12,728 nt of DNA, taken from DASVFB01 sp036380275. GTDB taxonomy: Bacteria > Actinomycetota > Thermoleophilia > Gaiellales > Gaiellaceae. The notes under the pieces were generated by a model. It saw only the letters and a list, made by a program, of their open reading frames with translations. It did no database searches and was not told where the DNA came from. The stretch is taken from positions 1 to 12,728 of the forward strand of contig DASVFB010000191.1 in assembly GCA_036380275.1 (NCBI GenBank). Direction: 5' to 3'. The position numbers and the translations under genes were made by a program. Each line of letters opens with the position of its first letter. Within the stretch, counting starts at the first letter, position 1. Positions 1 to 6,917 of the stretch are shown in pieces.

Positions 1-156
1 CTACCCCTCGACGAGTCGCCGTTCGAACTGCTCGCCCGTGAGATCGAGTCCGAGCTTGTGCGTGGGCCACGCGTCGGCATCACCAAGGCGGTGGAGCTCC
101 CGTGGCGCTACGGCCTCGCCGGCTCGCGCTTCCTCAGCCGCTCCTTCCCACGATGA
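1..156 (+). CDS. mpg: DNA-3-methyladenine glycosylase (AAG/MPG family), C-terminal 51 residues only
   Basis: The reading frame is open from the first base and stops at TGA 154-156, so the 5' part lies outside the window. The visible tail contains GPRVGITKAVELPWRY followed by AGSRFLSR. This matches the conserved C-terminal pattern of alkyladenine glycosylases (PRIGI.KA..LPWRF...GS..VSR), the last strand and helix of the fold. Family members excise alkylated purines such as 3-methyladenine as the first step of base excision repair in the cytoplasm. The usual length is about 190-220 residues, so roughly a quarter is visible. The catalytic and base-flipping residues are in the missing part. Its last 23 bases overlap the 3' end of the penicillin-binding protein gene on the other strand. 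The opposite-strand frame over the same bases shows no family pattern. The assignment rests on a short tail, so it is probable rather than certain. Confidence 0.8.
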   Translation, partial: LPLDESPFELLAREIESELVRGPRVGITKAVELPWRYGLAGSRFLSRSFPR

Positions 157-2611
157 GGCGCACGTCGAGGTTGCGCGCAGCCGCGACGCCGGCGTGCGGC
201 TTCTGCGCGAGCACACGGCCAGGCTTGCCGCGTGCGAACCGAACGACTCGACCGTTCAGCTGCAGCTTGTGCAGCTTCGAGCGCGCGTTGCTCAACTTGA
301 GGCCGACGACGTCCGGAACGACTCCGTGGAGCGCACGCGGCACCACGAGCATCACGCGGTCGTACGACGAGAGCGTTCCGTGCGACGGGTACTGCGCAAG
401 CACGACGTTGAGCCGCTGCCCCGGCTTCGCGGGCTTGTAGACGTACGACGGCGTGAGCGGCTGCGCGACGAGTCGCCGCAGCGCGAGCCGGACCGTGTCC
501 CCGACGACGCGAGGAACCTGGACCTCGTTCTGCTTGCAGTCCGCGCGGCGAGGGAGCGGCCTTCCGGGCAAAAATTCGACCGTCGACGTCTCGCGGCAAC
601 GGCCGTTGTCGCGCTCGAGCTTCCCCTCACGCAGCACGACACGTTCAGATGCGCCGTACAGCGCCGGCGCCGGCGGGAAGTACTGCACCTCTTGCCCCCC
701 GGGGACTGCGGGCAGCTTGAGCGCCTTCTCCATGAAGGTCTTCCAGATCATCGCGGGGAACGTGCCTCCCGCAACCGGCTCGCCGTGGAACTCCGTAGTC
801 ATCGGGATCAGCTTGTGCGGGTACCCGACCCACACCGCCGTCACGAGTTGCGGCGTGTAGCCGACGAACCAGGCATCGCCGTAGTTTTCGGTCGTGCCGG
901 TCTTCCCGGCGGCCGGGCGGTCCGGCAGCGCAGCGCGCAGGCCCGTGCCCTGCGTGACGACCCGCTGCAGGATCGAGTTTTCGGCGGCGACTGTGTCCAC
1001 CCGCAGCACGCGCCTCGCTTTGGGCTTGTTGCAAGCCACTACGCGGTCTTCGCAGTCGAAGTTGGTCGACGTCTTGCGGCCTACCGCGAGGATCGCCCGC
1101 GGATGGTTGCGCAGCTTGTCGATCGAGCCGTCGATGCGAGAACCGCCGTTGGCGAAGGCGGAGTACGCGCGCGCCATCTCGAGTGGGTTCACGGCCTGGC
1201 CGCCGAGACCGATCGACAGGAAGGGCTCGAGCTGGCTTGCAATCCCGAGTCTGTGCGCGGTGCGCAGCACATTGCCCGGGCCGACGATTCGCGTTAGTTG
1301 CGCGTAGACGCTGTTGTCGGAGTGGATCGTCGCCTGTTGCAAGTCGATCGTTCCGAGGTACGAGCCCTCGTAGTTGCTCACAGGCCAGTACGTCCCGTCG
1401 AGATACAGCGTGACCGGTTTCGAGACGAGTGACGTGCCCGGTGCGATGCCTTGCTGCAGCGCAGTCGCGAGCACGAAAGGCTTGAACGACGAGCCTGGCT
1501 GTCGCTCGCCTTGCACGGCAAGGTTGAACTGCGACTTGCGGAAGTTGTTGCCGCCGACCATCGCGAGCACGCGGCCGTTGCGCGGGTCGAGAGCGACGAG
1601 TGCGGCCGACGGTGCGCCGGTCCAGTTCATCCACTTCGCGATCGCGTCGCGCGCGGCTTGCTGCACCTTGAGGTTGATCGACGTGCGCACACGCAGGCCG
1701 CCGCCGAAGACGGTGGACGAGCCGTACCGGTCGACGAGCAGCTGCTTGACGTAGTTCGTGAAGTACGGCGCCTTCGGGCTCGGGCCGCCGGGCACGCGCA
1801 CGTCCTCCGGCTTCGGCAGCGGGGCCTTGTTCGCGCGCACGAACTCGGCGTGCGAGATGTGGTCCTGCCGAACCATCGCGAGCAGCACGGTCCGCCGGCG
1901 TTCTCGCGCTGCGCGCGGGTGCGCCACCGGATCCCAGCGAGCCGGATCCGCCGGGATGCCCGCCAGCAGGGCCGCCTCCGGCAGGCTCAGCGTTTTCGCG
2001 CTGTGCCCGAAGTACGCCTTCGACGCGGTCTCGACGCCGTAGGCGCCGTTCGCCAGGTAGATCGTGTTCAGGTACGCCGTCAGGATCCGCGCCTTCGACC
2101 AGTGGCGCGGGCCGGATTCGAGCTGCCACGCGAGCGCGGCCTCCTTCAGCTTCCGCGAGATCGAGCGCTCGTTGTGGACGAGCGAGTTCTTGACGAACTG
2201 CTGCGTGATCGTCGAGCCGCCCTCCACCGTGCTCTGGTGCCGGATGTCGGCCCAGACGGCGCGCATGATCCCGTGCAAGTCGACGCCGTGGTGTTCGTAG
2301 AAGCGACGGTCCTCGACGTCGACAATCGCGTGCTTCATCCATGGAGAGATGCCGTTCCACTCGACAAGCTCGCGCGCCTCCGAGCCGCGTAACACGGCGA
2401 GGATCGTCTTTCCGTTGTCCGCGTAGATGTAGCCGTCGACCTCGCCGGCCTGCGCGCGCTTCGGGTCGAGGTTCGGCAGTTGCCCCGCGATCGCGGTGAT
2501 CAATCCGACCGAGAACGACGCCCCGGCAAGCAGAAGGAGGACCAGCAGGAGCGCAAGAAGACGAAGCTTGCGGATCCGGCGTGTCCGTTTTGCGCGTTTC
2601 CGGAACAGCAC
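134..2611 (-). CDS. Class A penicillin-binding protein (PBP1A-like glycosyltransferase/transpeptidase) with two PASTA repeats
   Basis: This is an 825-residue bifunctional peptidoglycan synthase that polymerises lipid II and cross-links stem peptides outside the membrane. In order it has a basic cytoplasmic tail (1-17), one membrane anchor (about 18-41), a GT51 glycosyltransferase (about 60-240), a transpeptidase (about 330-620) and two PASTA repeats (about 696-757 and 762-823). The GT51 part has catalytic E100 in EDRRFYEHHG and the GGSTITQQ motif at 131-138. The transpeptidase has SSFK (nucleophile S374, K377), SDN (431-433) and KTGTT (570-574). All catalytic motifs are intact. Two cysteine pairs (C520/C527 and C672/C692) lie in the extracytoplasmic part and could form disulphides. 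Translation starts at GTG 2611-2609; an in-frame TAG three codons upstream excludes an earlier start. There is no clear Shine-Dalgarno. It begins 20 nt after the anti-sigma stop, so it is probably the last gene of the sigma factor operon. Confidence 0.96.
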   Translation of the reverse strand: MLFRKRAKRTRRIRKLRLLALLLVLLLLAGASFSVGLITAIAGQLPNLDPKRAQAGEVDGYIYADNGKTILAVLRGSEARELVEWNGISPWMKHAIVDVEDRRFYEHHGVDLHGIMRAVWADIRHQSTVEGGSTITQQFVKNSLVHNERSISRKLKEAALAWQLESGPRHWSKARILTAYLNTIYLANGAYGVETASKAYFGHSAKTLSLPEAALLAGIPADPARWDPVAHPRAARERRRTVLLAMVRQDHISHAEFVRANKAPLPKPEDVRVPGGPSPKAPYFTNYVKQLLVDRYGSSTVFGGGLRVRTSINLKVQQAARDAIAKWMNWTGAPSAALVALDPRNGRVLAMVGGNNFRKSQFNLAVQGERQPGSSFKPFVLATALQQGIAPGTSLVSKPVTLYLDGTYWPVSNYEGSYLGTIDLQQATIHSDNSVYAQLTRIVGPGNVLRTAHRLGIASQLEPFLSIGLGGQAVNPLEMARAYSAFANGGSRIDGSIDKLRNHPRAILAVGRKTSTNFDCEDRVVACNKPKARRVLRVDTVAAENSILQRVVTQGTGLRAALPDRPAAGKTGTTENYGDAWFVGYTPQLVTAVWVGYPHKLIPMTTEFHGEPVAGGTFPAMIWKTFMEKALKLPAVPGGQEVQYFPPAPALYGASERVVLREGKLERDNGRCRETSTVEFLPGRPLPRRADCKQNEVQVPRVVGDTVRLALRRLVAQPLTPSYVYKPAKPGQRLNVVLAQYPSHGTLSSYDRVMLVVPRALHGVVPDVVGLKLSNARSKLHKLQLNGRVVRFARGKPGRVLAQKPHAGVAAARNLDVRLIVGRSG

Positions 2612-2631
2612 GGAACGCTAATCGTAGTGCT

Positions 2632-3336
2632 CTACGCGCTCTCCGAGTGCAGCAAGATCTTCCCGTGCGGGGCATCGGCGCCCGGCTCGCGCTCCAGCGT
2701 TACAGCCACGATCGAGCCGCTTGGAACTTGATGTTCGAGCGGAACCACCGTCGTCGTGCGGCCTCCTGAGAACGTTCCTGCGCGCACCGGCTTGTTGCCC
2801 TTGATCACCCAGGCTTCGTACGTGCGACCGCTCGGCGCGCGCTCGAGTCCCGACACGACGAGAGTCGCCTGGTCGTCGCGCCCGACGAAGAGCGTCCCTG
2901 TGTTCGTGCCGCTGACGCCGACTCTCGTGTTCGTCGGATCGGCGAGCAGACGCTCGACCTTCTGCCGCGCGCTTCGCTCCCGATCGAGCGAGTTCGACAG
3001 CGAGGATGCCCAGATCCCCAGCCCGATCGCGGCCACGGCAGCGACCGCGGCGACCGCGGCGATCGCCGCGATCGCGGCCGTCCGGCGCGAGCGAAGCGGG
3101 ACGACGTTCGGCCGCTCGGCGCGCGCGCTCACGAGGATCCGCGAGCGTAGTGCCTCGGGCGGAGCGGGCGACTCGACTGCGAACGCGAGCGCGCTCGCGG
3201 CGCCTCCGAGCTCGGCGAGCTGCTCGCGGCACACCTCGCACGTCGCGAGGTGATCCTCGTACTGACGAGACTCGGTCGCGTCGAGCGCGCCCAGGGCGTA
3301 AGCCGCCGTCAGATCGTGAATCGTCAGCGACTCCAT
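2632..3336 (-). CDS. Membrane anti-sigma factor, ZAS zinc-binding domain plus RskA domain
   Basis: This 234-residue protein should bind the ECF sigma factor encoded just upstream and release it on a signal. The N-terminal cytoplasmic part carries a ZAS-type zinc motif: H29-x3-C33-x2-C36, with H7 as the probable fourth ligand. ZAS domains of this kind are zinc-binding and in some families redox-sensitive. A single alanine-rich membrane helix spans about 86-111. The exported part (about 112-234) has the RskA pattern, with YEAWVIKGNKPVRAGTFSGG-like sequence at 173-192 and an AVTLEREPGA segment near 211-220. RskA proteins are typically activated by regulated proteolysis; no cleavage site can be read here. 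The ATG at 3336-3334 lies inside the sigma factor gene, 6 nt after a GGAGGA ribosome-binding site, giving a 13-base overlap and probable translational coupling. The helix is encoded by a 9-bp tandem repeat. Confidence 0.93.
   Translation of the reverse strand: MESLTIHDLTAAYALGALDATESRQYEDHLATCEVCREQLAELGGAASALAFAVESPAPPEALRSRILVSARAERPNVVPLRSRRTAAIAAIAAVAAVAAVAAIGLGIWASSLSNSLDRERSARQKVERLLADPTNTRVGVSGTNTGTLFVGRDDQATLVVSGLERAPSGRTYEAWVIKGNKPVRAGTFSGGRTTTVVPLEHQVPSGSIVAVTLEREPGADAPHGKILLHSESA
3025..3078 (-). repeat. Six 9-bp tandem units encoding the membrane helix of the anti-sigma factor (Ala-Ala-Ile/Val x6)
   Basis: On the minus strand this stretch reads as six consecutive 9-base codon triplets for AAI, AAI, AAV, AAV, AAV, AAI (residues 87-104). 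On the plus strand the units include two identical GACCGCGGC copies and two near-identical GATCGC units. The repeat forms the core of the only membrane helix. It could lose or gain units by slippage without changing the frame, so helix length may vary between strains. Confidence 0.8.
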
Positions 3337-3896
3337 GCCATCTCCTCCGATTCACGCAGCAACTCGCGCATCCGCGAGAGACCCGTGAACATTCTGCTCT
3401 TGATGGTACCGATGGGCTGCCCGAGTCTTTCGGCGAGCTCGGCCTGCGTGAAGCCGCCGTAGTACGCGAGCTCGAGTGCCTCTCGCTGCGGGTCTGGTAG
3501 CTGCTTCAGTGCGCTCTGCACGCGCTCGCGCTGGAGGTGCAGCCATGCGCTCTCGTCTGCCGAGTCGGTCACCGGCTCGGGCGCGAGCTCGAGCGCGTCC
3601 GCGCGGCGACGTTCCTCGCGGCGCACGATGTCGACTGTGCGCCGGTGGATAAGCGTGAGAATCCACGTCGACGCCTTCGCACGTTCGGGAACGAAGCGGT
3701 GCGCATTGCGCCACACGGCGAGGAAGCCTTCCTGCACCGCGTCTTCCGCCAGCGCCCGATCGCGAAGCATGCGGCACGCGAGCCCGTAGGCAACGCGACC
3801 GTAGCGGTCGTAGAGCTCGGCGAGGGCCGTCTCGTCCGAGCGGGCCACAAGCGCGACGACGGCTTCGTCCGAAAGATGGGCGAGGTCCCGCGCCAT
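3324..3896 (-). CDS. ECF RNA polymerase sigma factor, SigK-like
   Basis: This 190-residue group 4 (ECF) sigma factor has only regions 2 and 4, as is normal for the group. Region 2 spans about 22-93, with AEDAVQEGFLAVW at 50-62 (the conserved polymerase-binding helix) and STWIL...RR..D.VRR at 77-93. Region 4 spans about 125-180, with LP..QREALELAYYGGFTQAE and a helix-turn-helix at LAERLGQPIGTIKSR (154-168). The frame stays open up to base 4043. I chose ATG 3896-3894 because the product then starts right before the conserved domain and because the candidate promoter would put the transcript start near 3934, which excludes the ATG at 3932. No good Shine-Dalgarno precedes it. It overlaps the anti-sigma gene by 13 bases and is divergent from the DUF4331 operon. 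The SigK assignment rests on the RskA-type partner and general resemblance. Confidence 0.93.
   Translation of the reverse strand: MARDLAHLSDEAVVALVARSDETALAELYDRYGRVAYGLACRMLRDRALAEDAVQEGFLAVWRNAHRFVPERAKASTWILTLIHRRTVDIVRREERRRADALELAPEPVTDSADESAWLHLQRERVQSALKQLPDPQREALELAYYGGFTQAELAERLGQPIGTIKSRMFTGLSRMRELLRESEEMAWSR
3343..3348 (-). promoter_or_regulatory. Ribosome-binding site of the anti-sigma gene
   Basis: GGAGGA on the minus strand, 6 nt before the ATG at 3336-3334, lies inside the last codons of the sigma factor gene. It fixes the anti-sigma start and implies that ribosomes finishing the sigma factor can load directly onto the anti-sigma message. Confidence 0.85.
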
Positions 3897-3939
3897 CGCA
3901 GCCGAGCTTACAACGGAGTGCCCGCGACTCATGCAACAC

Positions 3940-3965
3940 GTTCGCCGGCTCGGCCGTAGCGGTTC
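3940..3965 (-). promoter_or_regulatory. Candidate ECF promoter for the sigma/anti-sigma/PBP operon
   Basis: On the minus strand, GAACC (3965-3961) is followed by a 16-nt spacer and CGAAC (3944-3940). GAACC fits the GGAAC(C/T) class of ECF -35 elements, and CGAAC resembles the CGAAT-like -10 remembered for SigK. A transcript would start near 3934, about 38 nt before the ATG. The mirrored arrangement on the plus strand strengthens the call. The sites are predicted by eye only. Confidence 0.5.
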
Positions 3966-3982
3966 GGAAGCGATTCGAACCG
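3960..3982. repeat. Inverted repeat at the centre of the divergent control region
   Basis: CGGTTCG (3960-3966) and CGAACCG (3976-3982) form perfect 7-bp arms around a 9-bp spacer. Each arm contains the GAACC of one of the two candidate divergent -35 elements. The repeat could therefore be two back-to-back -35 elements, an operator for a separate dimeric regulator, or both. Confidence 0.7.
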
Positions 3983-4002
3983 AACTCCGTCGAGCGGCGA
4001 AT
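3977..4002 (+). promoter_or_regulatory. Candidate ECF promoter for the DUF4331-TPR-NicO operon
   Basis: GAACC (3977-3981) is followed by exactly 16 nt and CGAAT (3998-4002). The -10 matches the CGAAT core remembered for SigK-type promoters. The start point would fall near 4009, leaving a leader of about 35 nt that includes a strong ribosome-binding site. The same element with the same spacing is present on the other strand, which is what an autoregulated ECF factor driving a divergent target would show. Confidence 0.55.
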
Positions 4003-4029
4003 GACCACGTCAGCTCACCGAGTAAAGGT

Positions 4030-4037
4030 AAGGAGGG
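4030..4037 (+). promoter_or_regulatory. Strong ribosome-binding site of the DUF4331 gene
   Basis: AAGGAGGG lies 6 nt before GTG 4044. It is one of the best Shine-Dalgarno matches in the window and decides the GTG start. Confidence 0.9.
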
Positions 4038-4043
4038 CAGCAC

Positions 4044-5555
4044 GTGTATTCATCTGTCACGCACGTCCGCAAGCCTTTTGTCGCCGCACTCGCATTTGCG
4101 GCAGGCGCGGTTGCGATCGTCCTGCTTGTCGTCTACGGGCCCGGCCCGCACGGCGCGAAAGCGTCGAGCCACGCCGAGGCGCCGCTGATCGGCCAGGATC
4201 CGCGCGCGGACAACACCGACCTGTACGCGTTCGTCAGTCCTGAGGACACGAGCAAGGTCACGATGATCGCGAACTACATTCCGCTCGAAGCTCCGGCCAG
4301 CGGGCCGAACTTCTACAGCTTCGACGACAGCGCCCTGTACGAGATCAAGGTCGACCAAGACGGCGACGGCAGGGCGGACGTCGGCTACCAGTTCACCTTC
4401 ACGACTCAGACGAGGAACCCGAACACGTTCCTCTACAACACCGGGCCGATCGGCTCGTTGACCGACACGGACTGGAACCGGCCACAGACCTACGACGTCA
4501 CGTTCGTTCACTACAAGAAGGACGGAAGGGTCGAGCAGGGCGGCAAGGACAAGCCGGTTCTGCTCGGTCGCGACATCTCGACGCCGCCGGACAACATCGG
4601 GCCTCGCTCGACGCCGAACTACAACACGCTCGCTGGTTCTGCCGTCAAGGCCCTGCCCGGCGGAATCAAGGTCTTCGCCGGCCAGCGTGACGATCCGTTC
4701 TACGTCGACCTCGGCTCGATCTTCGATCTAGCGGGACTTCGCCCGTTCAATCCGTTCCACCTGATTCCGCTCAGTGCGGCTCCGGGCGTGGACGCTCTCG
4801 CCAACTACAACACGCACTCGATCGAGATCCAGGTGCCGATCTCGCAACTCGCCCAGGCTCCCAACAAGAACGTCGGGATCTACGCGTCGGCGAGCCGGCA
4901 GAAGGCGACCATCCTTCGCAACGACGGCACCAAGGACGGCTATGGCAGGTGGGTTCAGGTCTCACGGCTCGGCAACCCGCTGATCAACGAGGTCGTGATC
5001 CCGCTCGGCAACAAGGACTACTGGAACCGCTCCGATCCGTCGGACGACTCCCAGTTCGAGCGCTACTACTCGAAGCCCGAGGTCTCGGCGCTCGAGAACC
5101 TTCTCTACGGGAACGGGAACTCGAACGGCGTCCTCCAGCCGATCGACGCGACCGGTCGCACCGACCTCGACCTGATCCTGCTCAACGGCGTGCCCGGCCT
5201 CAACTTCACGGGTAACACGCAGGCCGACCTGTTGCGGCTGAACACGGACATCAAGCCCGGCGCGAACGGCGCCTGCCCCGGAGGGACCGCAAGCGCGTCG
5301 CAGCCCGACAGGCTCGCCGTGCTCAACGCAGACCTCTGTGGTTACCCGAACGGCCGCCGCCTCGCGGACGACGTGGTCGACATCGACCTCCGCGTCTTCG
5401 CGCAGGGCTACGGCACGTTCCTCAACGGGGCGTTCGGTCTGCCGAACAAGTCCCCGAACAACATGCTCGGCGACGGCGTGGACACGAACGACGTGTCGTT
5501 CTCCAACACGTTCCCGTACGTCGCGTCGCCGCATCAGGGCTACGAGGTGCCCTAA
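4044..5555 (+). CDS. Secreted DUF4331 family protein, function unknown
   Basis: This is a 503-residue exported protein. It has a positively charged start (R9, K10), a hydrophobic segment (11-31) and a plausible signal peptidase site after A38-K39-A40. The mature protein begins SSHAEAPLIGQDPRADNTDLYAF, the hallmark opening of DUF4331. Other family patterns are FAGQRDDPFYVDLG (211-224), NTHSIEIQVP (256-265) and the end segment GRRLADDVVDIDLR (437-450). D104-Q-D-G-D-G-R-A-D112 resembles a calcium-binding loop of the DxDxDG type, and GDGVDTND (476-483) is a second acidic loop. The only mature cysteines are C411 and C432, which could pair. DUF4331 has no established biochemical role as far as I know. 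It is the first gene of an operon with TPR and NicO-type metal transporter genes. The candidate ECF promoter immediately upstream suggests control by the divergent sigma factor. A role in extracellular metal binding is inference only. Confidence 0.92.
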   Translation: MYSSVTHVRKPFVAALAFAAGAVAIVLLVVYGPGPHGAKASSHAEAPLIGQDPRADNTDLYAFVSPEDTSKVTMIANYIPLEAPASGPNFYSFDDSALYEIKVDQDGDGRADVGYQFTFTTQTRNPNTFLYNTGPIGSLTDTDWNRPQTYDVTFVHYKKDGRVEQGGKDKPVLLGRDISTPPDNIGPRSTPNYNTLAGSAVKALPGGIKVFAGQRDDPFYVDLGSIFDLAGLRPFNPFHLIPLSAAPGVDALANYNTHSIEIQVPISQLAQAPNKNVGIYASASRQKATILRNDGTKDGYGRWVQVSRLGNPLINEVVIPLGNKDYWNRSDPSDDSQFERYYSKPEVSALENLLYGNGNSNGVLQPIDATGRTDLDLILLNGVPGLNFTGNTQADLLRLNTDIKPGANGACPGGTASASQPDRLAVLNADLCGYPNGRRLADDVVDIDLRVFAQGYGTFLNGAFGLPNKSPNNMLGDGVDTNDVSFSNTFPYVASPHQGYEVP

Positions 5556-5578
5556 CACCACGACGTGATTCACAAGAC

Positions 5579-5615
5579 GGTGGAGGGGTCTGGCCAGCCG
5601 GCAGGCCCCTCCGCC
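5579..5615 (+). promoter_or_regulatory. Intercistronic stem-loop between the DUF4331 and TPR genes
   Basis: GGTGGAGGGG (5579-5588) pairs with CCCCTCCGCC (5606-5615) over 10 bp with one U-G wobble, closing a 17-nt loop. No T-run follows, so it is not a standard intrinsic terminator. It lies 7 nt before the TPR gene's ribosome-binding site. It may protect the 3' end of the DUF4331 message or reduce the amount of downstream product relative to DUF4331. Confidence 0.65.
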
Positions 5616-5622
5616 CCGGCTG

Positions 5623-5628
5623 AAGGAG
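5623..5628 (+). promoter_or_regulatory. Ribosome-binding site that fixes the TPR gene start
   Basis: AAGGAG lies 5 nt before GTG 5634. An upstream in-frame GTG at 5565 would place the hairpin inside the coding region and has no Shine-Dalgarno. The basic RRKR and hydrophobic segment that begin at 5634 are a normal export signal start. Confidence 0.85.
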
Positions 5629-5633
5629 AACCA

Positions 5634-6917
5634 GTGAGGCGAAAAAGATTGATGTTCGGAGCGGCGGCAGCGGGCCTGACCGCGGTCGCGCTCCTCTTGG
5701 GGGGAGCGCTGCGCGACTCGTCGACTGCGAGCCCGGCGCCGCTCCGGACGGCGGCGACGACAGGCACGGCGGATGACGTGTCGCGGGCGCAGGAGGCAGT
5801 TCGCATGAACCCGGACGACGTTGCCGCGCTCGACAAGCTCGGGCTCGCCTACCAGCAGAGCGCGCGCGAGACTGGGGATCCGACCTACTACACGAAATCG
5901 GGCGAGGCGTTGCGGCGCGCGCTGCGGGTCGCGCCGCGCGACCTGATCGCGACCAGCGGTCTCGGGTCGCTGGCGCTATCGCGTCACCGCTTCGCCGAGG
6001 CGCTCGCGCTCGGGCGGCGCGCGCACGCGATCTCGCCCACGACTGCGCGCAACTACGGCGTGATCGGCGACGCCCTCGTCGAGCTCGGCCGCTACCGGGA
6101 GGGCTTCCGCGTTTTCAACGCGATGGCGAGCATGAAGCCGGACATCTCGTCGTACGCGCGGATCGGGCACGCCCGCTACCTGCTGGGCGACGTCCCCGGC
6201 GCGATCGACGCGCTGAAGCTCGCGGTCGACGCGGCCGCGGGCCAGGGCGAGACGGAGGCGTGGACGCATGTCCAGCTCAGTAAGGCCTACTTCTCCGTCG
6301 GGCGGACCTCTCACGCCGCGGCTGAAGCCAGGAGCGCACTACGCGCGTTCCCGGGCTACGCGCTCGGCTACGACGCGCTCGCGTGGGCCCAGTTCGCGCA
6401 GGGACGTCTGCAGCAGTCGATCCGCTCCGAGCAGTCGGCGGTGAACCGCATCCCGCTGCCGCAGTACGTGTCGATGCTCGGCGATCTCTACCGCGTGACG
6501 GGCAACGAGAGGAAAGCACGGAAGCAATACGCGCTGATTCGCGTCATCGAGCGGCTGCTCGTCGCGAACGGCGTCAAGACCGACCTCGAGACGGCACTCT
6601 TTGACGTCGACCACGGGATCCGGCTGCCCGCTTCGCTCGCGCTCGCGCGAGCTGCCCATCGCGAGCGGCCGTCGATCGACGGTGACGACGTCCTGGCTTG
6701 GGCGCTCGAGCGGAACGGGCTATGCGGCGAGGCGCAGCGCCACTCGAGACGCGCGCTTCGGCTCGGGACGCTCGATGCGCTCAAGATGTTCCACCGCGGG
6801 ATGATCGAGCGCTGCCTCGGCAATCGCGCGGAAGCTGCGCATTGGTTCGCGCGTGCGCTGCGGCTCAACCCGCAGTTCTCGCCACTCTGGGCGCCGGTCG
6901 CGAGGAGGTACACATGA
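5634..6917 (+). CDS. Exported tetratricopeptide repeat (TPR) protein
   Basis: This 427-residue protein starts with RRKR and a hydrophobic stretch (about 8-25), so it is either secreted or anchored by its N-terminus facing outward. A Ser/Thr/Ala/Pro linker (29-46) leads into helical repeats covering nearly the whole remainder. Recognisable TPR-like units lie at about 62-100, 103-134, 137-168, 172-202, 208-240, 242-272, 276-306, 350-380 and 382-413, with typical endings such as ALRVAP, AHAISP and ALRLNP. TPR solenoids are protein-protein interaction scaffolds, so a plausible role is to hold partners of this operon together outside the membrane. No enzyme motif is visible. Cysteines C364 and C393 are the only two. 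The gene follows the DUF4331 gene by 78 nt with a hairpin between. Its TGA overlaps the ATG of the next gene (ATGA), implying coupled translation. Confidence 0.88.
   Translation: MRRKRLMFGAAAAGLTAVALLLGGALRDSSTASPAPLRTAATTGTADDVSRAQEAVRMNPDDVAALDKLGLAYQQSARETGDPTYYTKSGEALRRALRVAPRDLIATSGLGSLALSRHRFAEALALGRRAHAISPTTARNYGVIGDALVELGRYREGFRVFNAMASMKPDISSYARIGHARYLLGDVPGAIDALKLAVDAAAGQGETEAWTHVQLSKAYFSVGRTSHAAAEARSALRAFPGYALGYDALAWAQFAQGRLQQSIRSEQSAVNRIPLPQYVSMLGDLYRVTGNERKARKQYALIRVIERLLVANGVKTDLETALFDVDHGIRLPASLALARAAHRERPSIDGDDVLAWALERNGLCGEAQRHSRRALRLGTLDALKMFHRGMIERCLGNRAEAAHWFARALRLNPQFSPLWAPVARRYT
6902..6908 (+). promoter_or_regulatory. Ribosome-binding site of the first NicO-like transporter gene
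   Basis: GAGGAGG lies 5 nt before ATG 6914, inside the end of the TPR gene. It selects this ATG over the longer open frame reaching back to 6698. The product starting here has a clean signal peptide. Confidence 0.88.

Noticed and set aside
1..216. Minus-strand frame of 71 codons at the left edge
   Set aside because: It overlaps the glycosylase tail on the plus strand, which has a recognisable family pattern. The minus frame shows none and has no ribosome-binding site.
38..1297. Long plus-strand open frame opposite the PBP gene
   Set aside because: It is antisense to a gene with intact GT51 and transpeptidase motifs. Its product is Arg-rich with no family pattern, typical of shadow frames in GC-rich DNA.
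3960..3985. GGTTCGAATC on the minus strand, like a tRNA T-arm
   Set aside because: The flanking bases do not form the T-stem and no acceptor, D or anticodon arms are present. It is explained by the inverted repeat of the divergent promoters.
3897..4043. Longer sigma factor starting at base 4043 or 3932
   Set aside because: The extra N-terminal residues do not resemble ECF factors, and the candidate promoter would place the transcript start at or inside these alternative starts.
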